A stretch of DNA of 60,357 bases from Cognatilysobacter segetis (GCF_004359965.1 NZ_SMRQ01000014.1:1-60357), one strand, 5' to 3'. Positions 1 to 9,599 are shown, counted from the first letter of the stretch. Translations and numbers: made by a program. The notes: generated by a model from the letters alone, not told the origin.

Positions 1-290
1 GACAGGGCGGTGGCGCCTCCGGCCTGGTGGCGGCGGTCGCGCAGGTCGCGGCCAACGACGTCGTCGACGTGCGCGTGGTCGACACCCTGAACAACCTGCA
101 GGCGGTGAAGAACGTGCTCAACAACAGCCCGATCCTCAGCCGCAACAACACGACCGTGACGGTGGGCGACGTCAACCTGCTCAACGGCCTCAACGTCGAT
201 CTCAACGCGCTCGGCGTGACGCTCGACCAGATCAACGGCGTGGTGCTCGCCAAGACCGGCACCGTCACCGACGTCTTCCTGCTGCGCTGA
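1..290 (+). CDS. C-terminal fragment of an unrecognised protein
   Basis: The frame is open from the first complete codon at position 3 to a TGA at 288-290, so the gene begins before the window. About 95 residues are visible. They are rich in Asn, Leu and Val, with short degenerate repeats such as NLLNGLNV and VDLNALGV, and end in VFLLR. The pattern suggests a beta-structured or self-assembling surface or secreted protein, but no family is recognised. A strong rho-independent terminator follows 38 bases after the stop, so this is the last gene of its transcript. Confidence 0.6.
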   Translation, partial: QGGGASGLVAAVAQVAANDVVDVRVVDTLNNLQAVKNVLNNSPILSRNNTTVTVGDVNLLNGLNVDLNALGVTLDQINGVVLAKTGTVTDVFLLR

Positions 291-327
291 GCGCAGGCCG
301 TCGGCCGCGAGGCCGCGGCGGTTCCGG

Positions 328-356
328 AGCCCGCGATCCGTCGCGGGCTTCTTTTT
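328..356 (+). terminator. Rho-independent terminator
   Basis: A perfect 9-bp stem, AGCCCGCGA / TCGCGGGCT, closes a TCCG loop and is followed by TCTTTTT. It lies just after the partial gene at the left edge and before the convergent glutathione S-transferase gene. Confidence 0.85.
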
Positions 357-439
357 GGTTCGTAGGATGCGGGTGCGGGGCGCCGCGGGGCTGCTTCGAG
401 GGCGCGGGGACGCGGCGAGCCGCTGCGCCGGGCCTCGCG

Positions 440-1096
440 TCAGTCGCGGTCCGGGGCACCCAACGGGAACCACGCGCGATAGGGACGCGCCTCTTCGACC
501 GCACGCGCGAACGAGGGCCGCGCCAGCAGGCGCTCGCGATACGCGCGCAGCGTGGGGAACGCCGCGCCGATCGGATGCACCCAATCGGCATAGAAGAGCG
601 ACGGCGCGGCCGCGCAGTCCGCGAGGCTGAAGCGCTCGCCGGCCGCCCAGGTCCGGCCCTGCAGGCGCTGCTCGAGCCAGGCATATGCGATGTCGAGCCG
701 CGCCGCTGACTCGCGCAGCGCCACTTCGGTGCGACCGTCGGTGCGCAGCGCCTCGGCCACCGGCGCCTGCATCGGGGTCATCACGTAATGGTCGAAGAAG
801 CGGTCCATGAAGCGCACGTCGAGCGCCTCGACCGGGTCGTCGGGCAGCATCGGCACGGGACCCGGATGGGCCTGGTGCAGGTGCTCGATGATGATGCTGG
901 TTTCCACCACGGTCCGCTCGTCGTCGACCAGCACGGGCATCTTCTTCAACGGCCACAACGCGTTCCACTGGGCGTCGATGGCGGCGTTGCCGGGCTGCAG
1001 TTCGCGGTACTCGAACGGAAGGTCGTTCTCGTAGAGCGCGATCAATACCTTCTGCGTGTACGAGGAGAACGGGTGTCCGTAGAAGACGAGGGCCAT
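440..1096 (-). CDS. Glutathione S-transferase family protein
   Basis: A 218-residue protein of normal cytosolic GST length. The N-terminal thioredoxin-like domain is seen in FYGHPFSSYTQKVLIAL (residues 5-21), the cis-proline region LKKMPVLVDDE, and the glutathione gamma-glutamyl contact ETSIIIEHL. The rest is the all-helical C-terminal domain. GSTs conjugate or reduce electrophiles with glutathione; the substrate cannot be told from sequence. It is transcribed alone, convergent with the partial gene at the left end. The ribosome-binding site before the ATG is weak, but no better start fits the family N-terminus. Confidence 0.9.
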   Translation of the reverse strand: MALVFYGHPFSSYTQKVLIALYENDLPFEYRELQPGNAAIDAQWNALWPLKKMPVLVDDERTVVETSIIIEHLHQAHPGPVPMLPDDPVEALDVRFMDRFFDHYVMTPMQAPVAEALRTDGRTEVALRESAARLDIAYAWLEQRLQGRTWAAGERFSLADCAAAPSLFYADWVHPIGAAFPTLRAYRERLLARPSFARAVEEARPYRAWFPLGAPDRD

Positions 1097-1321
1097 CGGC
1101 GCGTCCGGTTGTCGGGTGCGGACGTTATAGGGCCAAACGCACCCGCGGTGCCGGCAGGGCCGCCGCGTCGAGGCGCGGGCGCCAAGCGACGCGCTCGGTC
1201 GACGTGCGCGGGGCGGGGCTCTCAGCGTCGCGGCATGGGCGTCACGCGTTCCCGCCCACCCACGACCGCACGGCGCACATCACCTGCGCCTGCAACACGC
1301 GTGATCCCGCCCGCGACCGCC

Positions 1322-2005
1322 TCAGCGCACGCCGAGCAGCGCCAGCACCGCCCTCGCCGCCTCCTCCGAGGACGCCGGGTTCTGGCCGGTGACGAGGTTG
1401 CCGTCGGTGATCACATGGCTCGCCCAATCGGCTTTCTTCGCGTAGTGCGCGCCGTTCGCCTTGAGCATGTCCTCCACCAGGAACGGCACGACGTCGGTCA
1501 GCCCCACCGCCGCCTCTTCGGTATTGGTGAATCCGGTGACCGAGCGGCCCTGCACCAGCGGCGCGCCGTCCAGGCCCTTCGCATGGCGCAGCACGCCCGG
1601 CGCATGGCAGACCAGCGCGACCGGCTTGACGGCGCCGTAGGTGGATTCGATCAGCGTGATCGAGTCGTGGTCCTCGGCCAGGTCCCACAGCGGGCCGTGG
1701 CCGCCGGGATAGAACACCGCGTCGTACTCGCTGGCCTGCACGTCCGCGAGTGGAATCGTGTGGGCCAATGCGGCCTGCGCCTCCGGATCCTCGTGGAAGC
1801 GGTGGGTGGCGGCGGTCTGCGCATCGGGCTCGTCGCTCTTGGGATCGAGCGGCGGCTGCCCGCCGCGCGGCGACGCCAGCGCGACGTCGACGCCCGCGTC
1901 CTTGAACACGTAATACGGCGCGGCGAACTCCTCCAGCCAGAAGCCCGTCTTGCGGCCGGTGTCGCCCAGGCGGTCGTGCGACGTGAGCACCATCAGCACC
2001 TTCAT
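1322..2005 (-). CDS. DJ-1/PfpI family protein (Hsp31/YhbO-like)
   Basis: A 227-residue protein of the type 1 glutamine-amidotransferase-like superfamily. The nucleophile elbow LVCHAPG puts the reactive Cys at 133 with His134, and the conserved acidic residue lies in FWLEEFAAPY (residues 23-31). The family includes glyoxalase III/deglycase-like stress proteins, so a role against reactive carbonyls is likely. The ATG at 2005 is chosen because GAGGAGA lies just upstream and the protein then begins MKVLMVLTS, the usual first beta strand. The open frame runs further upstream, but that extension looks non-coding. Confidence 0.88.
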   Translation of the reverse strand: MKVLMVLTSHDRLGDTGRKTGFWLEEFAAPYYVFKDAGVDVALASPRGGQPPLDPKSDEPDAQTAATHRFHEDPEAQAALAHTIPLADVQASEYDAVFYPGGHGPLWDLAEDHDSITLIESTYGAVKPVALVCHAPGVLRHAKGLDGAPLVQGRSVTGFTNTEEAAVGLTDVVPFLVEDMLKANGAHYAKKADWASHVITDGNLVTGQNPASSEEAARAVLALLGVR

Positions 2006-2120
2006 GGCCGTCTCCTCGGGAAAGCACCGGACGCTACGCCGGGATTCGCGAAGCCGCGGTGAGTCGGGGCGGCTGGCGGAATCCGCGATCAGTGGCCGGC
2101 GGGTCGCGACGCCGTCCCGC

Positions 2121-5100
2121 TCATCGAGGCGCCACGGCCGCGACGTTGTCGCGCAGGTCACGGTCGATGTACGCGTTGTACGGGTCGACGCCCGCGTGCG
2201 TCGGGCGCCGGTCGGTGAGGAAGCGCAGCCGCTGGCGGCCGCTGTGCAGGCGCCGACGCTCGACACGGATGACGTCCTTCGCCGCGAAGGCGGGGTCGCC
2301 CGGGTCCGCGGTGAACAGCCCCACCTCGATCAGGTCGTCGAGCGGTGCCTCGGTTTCCTCGCCCAGCCCGCGCGCGTAGCGCTTGGTCGCGTCGACCGGC
2401 ACCTCGACCTCGAAACGGCCGTCGCTGCGCTGGCGAACCGTCGGCGCGCCCGCACGCAGGTCGTACAGCGTGATCCTCTCGAACAGGTCGGTGATTAGCG
2501 CCTGGTCCTGCGGCGTCTTCGCTTCCTGACGCAGGTAGGCGACCAGGTCGACGGAACGCGGGTACGGCGCGACGGTGAAGCGGTAGCGCGCGACGAACCG
2601 CCGCAGCGCCCGGTTCATGGCGTCTTCGCCGATCCGCTGCTGCAGCAGATACAGCGCGAGCGCACCCTTGCCGTAGTTCACGTAGTCCTGGTCGAGGCCC
2701 GCACGGATCAGCGGCTGCTCCTGCAGCACCTGGGCGCGACGGCCGCTCAGGTAGCGGTCGTTCTGGAAGCGCAGGTATCGGCGCACCATCGCCTCGCCCT
2801 CGAGCTGGCGCAGCACCATCAGCGCGGAGTACTGGGCGAGCGATTCGTACAGCAGCGACGCACCCTGCATCCGCGCGCCGAGTACCTGCTGGCCCCACCA
2901 CTGGTGCGCGACCTCGTGCGCCGTGAGCATGCTGACCATGTCGATCTGCGTGCGGTCGCGCAGGTCCATGGTGAAGATGGCCTCGCCGACCGCGATCGTG
3001 TTCGGGAACGCCTGGCCACCGCCGGCGTCGGGCCGCTCCACGATGCGCAGGGCCTCCGCCGGATACGGGCCGAAGGCGCGCCGGTAGTACGCGACGGAGG
3101 CACGCATCGCGCGCAGCATGCGCTCCACGTTCCAGCCATGCGCCGGATCGAAGTAGACGCGGTAGTCGACACCGTCGTCGACCTGGCGCCGCACCGCGAA
3201 ACGGCCCGACTGGATCGCCAGCTGGTTCTTGATCGGACGTTCCGAAACGAAGCGGACGATGCGCCGTCCGTTCTCGACGCGCTCGGACACGCGACGCCCC
3301 GGCGCGAGCGGGATCTGGTCGGCGCGCGTCGACACCGTGATGTCCGACGTCGTCCAGTCGAGATCGCCTCCGGGCGTGGCATAGGTCGCGGCGAGGTCGT
3401 CCAGGCGCGGGAACGGCGCGCGCGCCGGAAGCCCGTACTCGCGCCGGACCGACGGTTCCTCGATCAGGCCGACGTCGCTCATGCCGATCCGCGGCGTGAG
3501 CTGAAGCGAATTCAGATCGGTGCCGTTGCCCGCGATGTCGGCCTCGGCACCGCCCGCGCGGAACCCCCCCTGCGCGCGGCGCGTGCCGAACGCGAGCCAG
3601 CGCGCCTCGCCCGGCCGCATCGGTGTGTCCAGACGGTAGATGCGGTAGTCGAATTCGCGGTCGTCGGTCTCCAGCCGCGCACCCGGAAGGTCGACGGAGA
3701 CGAAGTCGACGTCCGCGTCCATCAGGCGCACGTGGATCCGGTCGATCGGGCCTGGCGTTTCGTTGACCAGCCGGTAGCGGCCTCGCACGTCGGCACGCGT
3801 GCGATCCGGATCGAGCGCGACGTCGAGTTCCACGTGCCGCACCGCCGGCTGCGGAAGCGACGCGTACCGGAAGAAGCGCTTCTCGTACGCCGCGAGGTAC
3901 GGCCGGGGGTCGCCGCCGTCGAACGCGTTGAGCACGAGCGTGTTGTAGACGATCCAGCCGCCGGCCAGGACGGCGACCGCGCCCGCCGTCGCGGCGACGA
4001 GCCGCGTTCGCCCGGCGATGCGGGAGCGGAACATTCCAAGCCGCTCGCGGAGCGGCCGGTCGCTGCCGCGCGGCCAGAGCGCCTGCGCGGCGACTAGAAG
4101 CAACGCCGCGATCGCGACCCAGAACAGGCGGAACCACCAGGCGGCCTTCCACGCGATGCCCGCGCCGTCCATGTCGGTCAGCGGCACCGGCGGCACGCGC
4201 CCGTACAGCAGCATCGGATGCGTGAGGCCGGCGGCGGGCCCGAACAGCAGCAGCACGATGTACAGCGCCATCACCGCCCAGCCGGCGTGCTTGCTCGGGC
4301 TCAGCGTCTGCACGAACACCGCGAGGATCGCCATCAGCACCGCATCGACGCCCATGGGCAGGACGCACCACAGCAGGAACCGGCCCGGCGTGGGCTCGAC
4401 GCCGCTGTTGACGAGCTGCGCGAGCAGCCCGGTGGCCGCGCCGACCGTAATCGTGGCGACGAGGACCAGCGCGAGGCCGAGCATCTTGGGAAGCATCAGC
4501 GCCCACGCCGGCAATGGCGTTGCATCGACGATCCCGTGGACGTTGCGCTCGCGTTCGCGCCAGACGAGCTCGCCGCCGTAGTAGGTGGCGATGATGATCA
4601 GGATCGTCGCGAAGCTGCCCTCGATCACCGGCACGGCGATCGAGGCGAGCGGATACTGCGGCACGCCCATCCAGCCCGAAGCGCCGAGCAGGGCGGGCAG
4701 CGTGGTGACGAAGGCGAGCGCCAGCAGGATCAGGAAGACCGGGCTGCGCAGGATGAAGCGTGCCTCGAGCGCGGCGCGTGCCGCGAACTGCCGCCATGCG
4801 GTGGTTCGGCCGAAGCGCGGCGACGGCAGCGCGCCGACGGCTGTCCGTGCCGCCGGTGGCCCGACCGCCGCGCGGGCGGCCTGGCCGCGCGAGTGCCGTG
4901 AATGCGTGGACGCCGCGGGTTCGGCGAAGCGGAACAGCCGGTAGGTGACCGCCAGGCTGGCGAGCGCAAGGCCGACCCATAGCAGGCGGCTCATCACCAG
5001 CAGCCCGCTGACCGGCACGGCGCCCGCATTGAGCTGCGCGGCGGTGAAATACCGCGACGCCGCCATGTACGCCGACATGCCGAACGGATCGGCCAGCACG

Positions 5101-5714
5101 CGGAGGTCCGCGAGCTGCGGCTGGTTCTCCATCAGCCGCTGGCCGACGAGGTACAGGACGAGCAGTGCGATGACGCCGACGAACGTGCCCGCGGTCGACC
5201 GCGGGAGGGTGGTCAATGCGAACACGACCGCCGATGCGATGAACGCGTTGGGCAGCGCGAACACGCCGTAGCCGTAGGCGAAGCCGGACAGGCGGTTCGG
5301 CCCCAGCATGGCGCGGTCGGCGAAGGGCATCAGCGTGCCCAGCCAGGCGGCCAGCGTGACCATCACGACGATCACCGCACCCACGGCGAAGGCGCCCAGG
5401 AAGCGGCCGAACACGTAGTCGAACTTCGTGATGCGGCTGGTGCGCACGAGGGCGCCGAAGCGCGTCTGGTCGTCGCGCAGGATCACGTTGGAGACGAACG
5501 CCGCGGCGACGAACACGAACATCAGCGAGACGACGAGGTGCGACACGATGACGGCGTGCGGGCTGTTGAACAGCACATTGCCGCCGCCGGGCGTGACCAG
5601 CTTGAACACCGCCATGTCGGCGAACGCCGCAGCGAAGAACAGCGCGGCGACCGACCGGAACAGTGGGCCGGTGACCTGGTAGCGGAACTCGAAGGCCGCG
5701 ATCCTGCCGAGCAT
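2121..5714 (-). CDS. ABC transporter permease fused to M1-family aminopeptidase
   Basis: A 1197-residue fusion. Roughly the first 590 residues are two ABC-2-type membrane halves with repeated hydrophobic segments. The remainder resembles M1 gluzincin peptidases: HEVAH at 933-937 supplies two zinc ligands, and a Glu at 957 in YESLAQY follows. The spacing to that Glu is one residue longer than in classical M1 enzymes, and the GxMEN motif is replaced by a diverged stretch near QAFPNTIAVGE. The partner ATPase lies immediately upstream with a 10-base gap, so the two form one exporter operon. Whether the peptidase domain is active and what is exported are unknown. The start MLGRIAAFEF matches membrane-protein N-termini. 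Confidence 0.87.
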   Translation of the reverse strand: MLGRIAAFEFRYQVTGPLFRSVAALFFAAAFADMAVFKLVTPGGGNVLFNSPHAVIVSHLVVSLMFVFVAAAFVSNVILRDDQTRFGALVRTSRITKFDYVFGRFLGAFAVGAVIVVMVTLAAWLGTLMPFADRAMLGPNRLSGFAYGYGVFALPNAFIASAVVFALTTLPRSTAGTFVGVIALLVLYLVGQRLMENQPQLADLRVLADPFGMSAYMAASRYFTAAQLNAGAVPVSGLLVMSRLLWVGLALASLAVTYRLFRFAEPAASTHSRHSRGQAARAAVGPPAARTAVGALPSPRFGRTTAWRQFAARAALEARFILRSPVFLILLALAFVTTLPALLGASGWMGVPQYPLASIAVPVIEGSFATILIIIATYYGGELVWRERERNVHGIVDATPLPAWALMLPKMLGLALVLVATITVGAATGLLAQLVNSGVEPTPGRFLLWCVLPMGVDAVLMAILAVFVQTLSPSKHAGWAVMALYIVLLLFGPAAGLTHPMLLYGRVPPVPLTDMDGAGIAWKAAWWFRLFWVAIAALLLVAAQALWPRGSDRPLRERLGMFRSRIAGRTRLVAATAGAVAVLAGGWIVYNTLVLNAFDGGDPRPYLAAYEKRFFRYASLPQPAVRHVELDVALDPDRTRADVRGRYRLVNETPGPIDRIHVRLMDADVDFVSVDLPGARLETDDREFDYRIYRLDTPMRPGEARWLAFGTRRAQGGFRAGGAEADIAGNGTDLNSLQLTPRIGMSDVGLIEEPSVRREYGLPARAPFPRLDDLAATYATPGGDLDWTTSDITVSTRADQIPLAPGRRVSERVENGRRIVRFVSERPIKNQLAIQSGRFAVRRQVDDGVDYRVYFDPAHGWNVERMLRAMRASVAYYRRAFGPYPAEALRIVERPDAGGGQAFPNTIAVGEAIFTMDLRDRTQIDMVSMLTAHEVAHQWWGQQVLGARMQGASLLYESLAQYSALMVLRQLEGEAMVRRYLRFQNDRYLSGRRAQVLQEQPLIRAGLDQDYVNYGKGALALYLLQQRIGEDAMNRALRRFVARYRFTVAPYPRSVDLVAYLRQEAKTPQDQALITDLFERITLYDLRAGAPTVRQRSDGRFEVEVPVDATKRYARGLGEETEAPLDDLIEVGLFTADPGDPAFAAKDVIRVERRRLHSGRQRLRFLTDRRPTHAGVDPYNAYIDRDLRDNVAAVAPR

Positions 5715-5724
5715 GGCGTCGTCC

Positions 5725-6603
5725 TCAGGCCGCGCGGCGCGAACGCGCCAGCGTCGCGAAGTAGACGTCCTCGAGGTCGCCGGGAAGCGCGTCGAAGCCG
5801 TCGCCCGGGTCGGCGTCCGCCAGCACGTGGACTTCGGTACGGCCGGCGAACAGACGGGTGGAGATGACCTCATGCGCGTCGCGATAGCGCTCGAGGTCGC
5901 TCCGCTCGATCGTCTTTCGCCAGATGCGGCCGCGCGTGCGCTCGATGAGCTCGGCGGGCACGCCTTCGAGCTGGATGCGCCCGGCGGCGAGCACGGCCAT
6001 GCGCGGGCAGAGGTCGGCGACGTCCTCGACGATGTGCGTCGAGAGGATCACCACGACGCTCTCGCCGATCTCCGCGAGCAGGTTGAGGAAGCGGTTGCGC
6101 TCCTCGGGGTCGAGGCCCGCGGTCGGTTCGTCGACGATGATCAGCGCGGGATTGCCGATCAGCGCCTGCGCGATGCCGAAGCGCTGCCGCATGCCGCCCG
6201 AGAACCCGGCCAGCGCCTTGCGCCGGACGTCCCACAGGTTCACCTGCTGCAGCAGCGTCTCGACCGTCTGCCGGCGCTCGCCCGCCGTGGCGATGCCCTT
6301 CAGCACCGCCAGGTGGTCGAGCATGTCGTAGGCCGACACGCGCGGATACACGCCGAAGTCCTGCGGCAGGTAGCCGAGCGTGCGTCGCAGCCGCTCGGGC
6401 TCGGCGACGACATCGACGTCCCCGAACCGGATACCGCCGCCGGTCGGCGTCTGCAGCGTGGCGATCGTGCGCATCAGCGTCGACTTGCCGGCGCCGTTCG
6501 GCCCCAGCAGGCCGAACATGCCGCGCGGAATCGAAAGCGTCACGCCGTCGAGCGCGCACGTTCCATTGGCGTAGACATGGCGAAGGTCGGTGATCTCGAG
6601 CAC
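5725..6603 (-). CDS. ABC transporter ATP-binding protein
   Basis: A 292-residue ATPase with Walker A GPNGAGKST, Q-loop, signature FSGGMRQR, Walker B LIIVDEP and an H-loop in LSTHIVEDV. It is the nucleotide-binding subunit for the permease/M1 fusion directly downstream. The GTG at 6603 (VLEITDLRHVY) is preferred because AGGGGGA lies at good distance. An ATG at 6627 would add eight residues (MRRRSGGP) but has no clear ribosome-binding site. The C-terminal ~80 residues are the variable tail usual in ABC-2 export ATPases. Confidence 0.92.
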   Translation of the reverse strand: MLEITDLRHVYANGTCALDGVTLSIPRGMFGLLGPNGAGKSTLMRTIATLQTPTGGGIRFGDVDVVAEPERLRRTLGYLPQDFGVYPRVSAYDMLDHLAVLKGIATAGERRQTVETLLQQVNLWDVRRKALAGFSGGMRQRFGIAQALIGNPALIIVDEPTAGLDPEERNRFLNLLAEIGESVVVILSTHIVEDVADLCPRMAVLAAGRIQLEGVPAELIERTRGRIWRKTIERSDLERYRDAHEVISTRLFAGRTEVHVLADADPGDGFDALPGDLEDVYFATLARSRRAA

Positions 6604-7305
6604 GGGTCCCCCTGACCTGCGGCGCATCGTCGAGATGTACCGTAATACCTGACCGAATCACCCGATCAGTGCCTGAAGTCATTGGGCGGGGCCCGGGCCG
6701 GCGATGCGCCCCCGGAGCTCGCGGTCCGTCGCGGCAACGCTTACGAGCCGTCGGCAGCGACGCGGGCTCGGCCAGCGCCGGCGGGCGGCCCGGCAGACGT
6801 CAAGGTGCGGCAGTTGCTACGTGGCATCGCCACGGGCGCAGCACCGCAGCTTCAGCCGATCGCACCGCGGGTGGAACGGGATGGGTGGAACCCTTCTTGG
6901 CAGCGATTCGAACGGGGACACGCGTCGACTGCGGCCGCCTCGGAGCACCGCTCATTGCGCCGGCGGCACGACACGTCCTCGCAACGCTGCCGGCAGGCGA
7001 ACGCCGCTCTCCGTTCGCTGCCATCCGCGCGATCACCGCTGTGTCGCACACACGCGCGCTCGCGCGATCGAAGCAGCCGCCATCGCTCGACAAGCAGGAG
7101 CGCGACGAACGCGAACGCCCGAACGGACAAACGCACGACCAGCCGCGTGACCGATGCACGAACGCGTTCCAGGCACGCAACGCGCTCCCCATTACGTTGC
7201 CGTCGCTTATGCACGACGTGGACTTTCGAGCGCCTAACGTGCGGCGCTCCGCCTCGCGGCGCACCACCGGCGCTTGGCGATCCCTCGCCTTCCAAAGGAA
7301 TTCCC
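6604..7305. other. Intergenic region without a supported gene
   Basis: About 700 bases between the divergent ABC ATPase and formaldehyde dehydrogenase genes. Several frames are open, but none has a recognisable product or ribosome-binding site. The stretch from about 7000 to 7130 is rich in CGCACACGCGCG-like low-complexity sequence. Promoters for both flanking genes must lie here; no convincing -35/-10 pair was found. Confidence 0.5.
6649..6669. promoter_or_regulatory. Imperfect palindrome, possible operator
   Basis: The 21-base element has ends CTGA and TCAG around CCGA/CCGA-like inner halves. It lies 45 bases upstream of the ABC ATPase start, where a regulator could bind. No regulator gene is adjacent, so this is only a suggestion. 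Confidence 0.25.
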
Positions 7306-8445
7306 ATGCGCGCACTCGTCTACAACGGTCCCCGCGACGTCAGCATCCAGGATCGTCCCGACCCCAAGATCGAAAAGCCCACCGACGTCATCGTCCGCAT
7401 CACCACCACCAACATCTGCGGGTCGGACCTGCACATGTACGAGGGCCGCACGAGCGTCGAGAGGGGCAAGGTCTTCGGTCATGAGAATCTCGGCGAGGTG
7501 ATCGAAGTCGGCGCGGCGGTCGAGCGCGTGCGCAAGGGCGACCGCGTCTGCCTGCCGTTCAACATCTCATGCGGCTGCTGCGAGAACTGCGAGCGCGGCT
7601 ACACCGCCGCCTGCCTGCGCGCGAACCCGGGCAGCGTCGGCGCCGCGTACGGCTATGCCGAGATGGGCCCGTACGACGGCGGACAGGCCGAGTACCTGCG
7701 CGTGCCCTACGCCGACTTCAACTGCCTGGCGCTGCCGGAGGATGCGGCCGAGAAGGAAAACGACTACGTCATGCTGTCGGACATCTTTCCGACCGGCTAC
7801 CACGCCACCGAACTGGCGGGCGTGCAGCCGGGCGAGAGCGTGGTCATCTACGGTGCGGGCCCCGTCGGCCTGATGGCGGCGTACTCCGCGATGATCCGCG
7901 GCGCGTACCAGGTGATCGTGGTCGACACGCAGAAGGACCGACTCGCGCTCGCCGAACAGATCGGTGCGATCGCGGTCGACGACACCGAGCAGCGCGGCGT
8001 CGAACAGGTCCTCGAGCTCACCAAGGGCAAGGGCGCCGACCGCGGATGCGAATGCGTCGGCTACCAGTGCTTCAACTGCAAGGGCCACGAGGTGCCGAAC
8101 CTCACCATGAACAACCTGGTGAAGACGGTGAAGGCGACCGGCAGCATCGGCTGCGTCGGCGTGTTCATGCCGCAGGACCCCGGCGGCGCGGACGAACTCG
8201 CGAAGAAGGGCCAGATCGCGTTCGACTTCGGCGAGTTCTGGAACAAGGGCCTGCAGCTGGGCACCGGACAGGCCAGCGTCAAGAAGTACAACCGGCACCT
8301 GATGAACCTGATCCACGCGGGCAAGGCGACACCGTCGTTCCTGATCTCGCACGAACTTCCGCTCGAGCAGGCGCCCGAGGGCTACCGCAATTTCGACGCG
8401 CGCAAGGACGGCTGGACGAAGGTCGTGCTCAAGCCGGGGCGTTGA
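7306..8445 (+). CDS. fdhA: Glutathione-independent formaldehyde dehydrogenase (zinc-dependent alcohol dehydrogenase family)
   Basis: A 379-residue medium-chain dehydrogenase. Catalytic zinc ligands are seen at Cys38 (NICGSD) and His59-Glu60 (GHE). Structural zinc Cys residues at 89, 92, 95 and 103 have the classical spacing. The NAD-binding motif GAGPVG is at 183-188. The long insert around CVGYQCFNCKGHE is typical of Pseudomonas-type formaldehyde dismutase/dehydrogenases, which oxidise formaldehyde to formate with NAD without glutathione. The ATG at 7306 follows an AAGGAATTCCC ribosome-binding site. The frame runs on upstream, but that part is not family-like. The gene appears monocistronic. 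Confidence 0.9.
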   Translation: MRALVYNGPRDVSIQDRPDPKIEKPTDVIVRITTTNICGSDLHMYEGRTSVERGKVFGHENLGEVIEVGAAVERVRKGDRVCLPFNISCGCCENCERGYTAACLRANPGSVGAAYGYAEMGPYDGGQAEYLRVPYADFNCLALPEDAAEKENDYVMLSDIFPTGYHATELAGVQPGESVVIYGAGPVGLMAAYSAMIRGAYQVIVVDTQKDRLALAEQIGAIAVDDTEQRGVEQVLELTKGKGADRGCECVGYQCFNCKGHEVPNLTMNNLVKTVKATGSIGCVGVFMPQDPGGADELAKKGQIAFDFGEFWNKGLQLGTGQASVKKYNRHLMNLIHAGKATPSFLISHELPLEQAPEGYRNFDARKDGWTKVVLKPGR

Positions 8446-8516
8446 AGCCGACGAGGCGCGGCGCGCACGACGGGCGCAATGAGTTGGTCGCGCATTTCGT
8501 CGTTCCGCAATGAGAA

Positions 8517-8550
8517 GGGCCGGGCCATTTCCTCGGAAACGGCCCGGCCC
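8517..8550. terminator. Strong hairpin between convergent genes
   Basis: A perfect 10-bp stem, GGGCCGGGCC / GGCCCGGCCC, with a 14-base loop lies between the formaldehyde dehydrogenase and the convergent secreted protein. There is no clear T-run on either side, so it may act as a weak bidirectional terminator or an RNA stabiliser. Confidence 0.5.
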
Positions 8551-8607
8551 GGATCGTTACGTGCGGCCGTCGTCAGCGCCGCGACGCGCGGTGGCTGACG
8601 CGACCCG

Positions 8608-8880
8608 TCAGCACCGGATCGAGTAATAGCGCACGAAGTTCCAGCTCTGCGAGGTGCGGCGGTACAGCGCCACCGTCAGCAGCGGCTGGACATCGTTCCC
8701 GTAGTAGCCGTAGCCCACGACGACGTTCCGCTCGCAGCTGCTGCTGCGCGGGGAGCAGTCGCCGGACAGCCACACGTCGCCGACCTGGCGGCACGCGGCG
8801 TTGGCCGCGCCGGAGAGCATCAGTCCGATGCCCAGCACGGCGGTGGCGACGGTCGAGGGAAGGGAAATGCGGTTCATCAT
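8608..8880 (-). CDS. Small secreted Cys-containing protein of unknown function
   Basis: A 90-residue protein with a clear Sec signal peptide: MMNR, a hydrophobic stretch VATAVLGIGLMLSG, and likely cleavage after ANA. The mature part of about 60 residues has five Cys, two of them adjacent to short charged motifs (DCSPRSSSCER) and one at the C-terminus (YYSIRC). That suggests a disulfide-bonded periplasmic or extracellular protein. Either of the two tandem ATG codons at 8880 and 8877 could be the start. No family is recognised. Confidence 0.6.
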   Translation of the reverse strand: MMNRISLPSTVATAVLGIGLMLSGAANAACRQVGDVWLSGDCSPRSSSCERNVVVGYGYYGNDVQPLLTVALYRRTSQSWNFVRYYSIRC

Positions 8881-9107
8881 GAGCAGCACCCGGTAGTGGA
8901 GGAAGACGGCCTTGTCAGACGCGCCACGACCATAAGGTTCACGCGCGAAGCTCGCGGTGAAGAAGGCGCCCTCGCGCCGCGCACGCATCCATCATTCCCG
9001 TGCCCGGATCGACAGGCATCGGTTCCGCATGCGTGCGGGACGCGAACGCCGGGTATCGAGCTGCATCGCACGCGTTGCCGTCGGCGTCCACTCGACCGCG
9101 CTGCGCC

Positions 9108-9599
9108 CTACTTCCGCTCGAACACCCAATCGGCGCACTTCTCGAACTGCGCAACGGCGCCTGCCAGCGGGATGTCGTCCACCACCGATTCGAGTTTTCC
9201 CTTGACGATCTTCGCGCGCGACACGCGCAGCCGTTCGCCGCCGGCGTACACCTGGTCCATCAGCGTCCGGACGACCGCCTCCGACGGCTCCGGGAAGCCG
9301 CCATCCAGCCCGGCGTTGTCGTCGACCTGCAGCGTCACGCCGATGGGCGTGGCATCCGCGCCTTCGATCGACATCAGCGCGCCGCTGCGGTCGAGGAAGA
9401 ACAGCGGGTACAGGCCGGTGCGCAATGGATAGACGGAGCAGTTGCGCGTCCGCGTCACGGCATCGGTGCGCTGGTCGGAGGTCCACGTGGCCGGGGCCGG
9501 CGTCGACGCGGTGGCGTCCTCCGCTGTCGACTGCGCGTTCGATGCCGTGGGAAGCGCGAGAACAGACACGGCCGTGAGAGCGACGACGTAACGGTTCAT
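9108..9599 (-). CDS. Secreted hypothetical protein
   Basis: A 163-residue protein with an N-terminal signal peptide (MNRYVVALTAVSVLALPTASNA, probable cleavage after SNA). A Thr/Ala/Pro-rich linker follows, then a compact domain with two Cys (RNCSVYPLRTG and FEKCADWVF). The pattern suggests a periplasmic protein. The ATG at 9599 is chosen because it starts the signal peptide; the upstream extension of the frame is arginine-rich shadow sequence. The function is not recognised. Confidence 0.65.
   Translation of the reverse strand: MNRYVVALTAVSVLALPTASNAQSTAEDATASTPAPATWTSDQRTDAVTRTRNCSVYPLRTGLYPLFFLDRSGALMSIEGADATPIGVTLQVDDNAGLDGGFPEPSEAVVRTLMDQVYAGGERLRVSRAKIVKGKLESVVDDIPLAGAVAQFEKCADWVFERK

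Noticed and set aside
788-2062. A 424-residue plus-strand frame opposite the GST and DJ-1 genes
   Set aside because: Composition is shadow-like and both antisense genes have clear family motifs.
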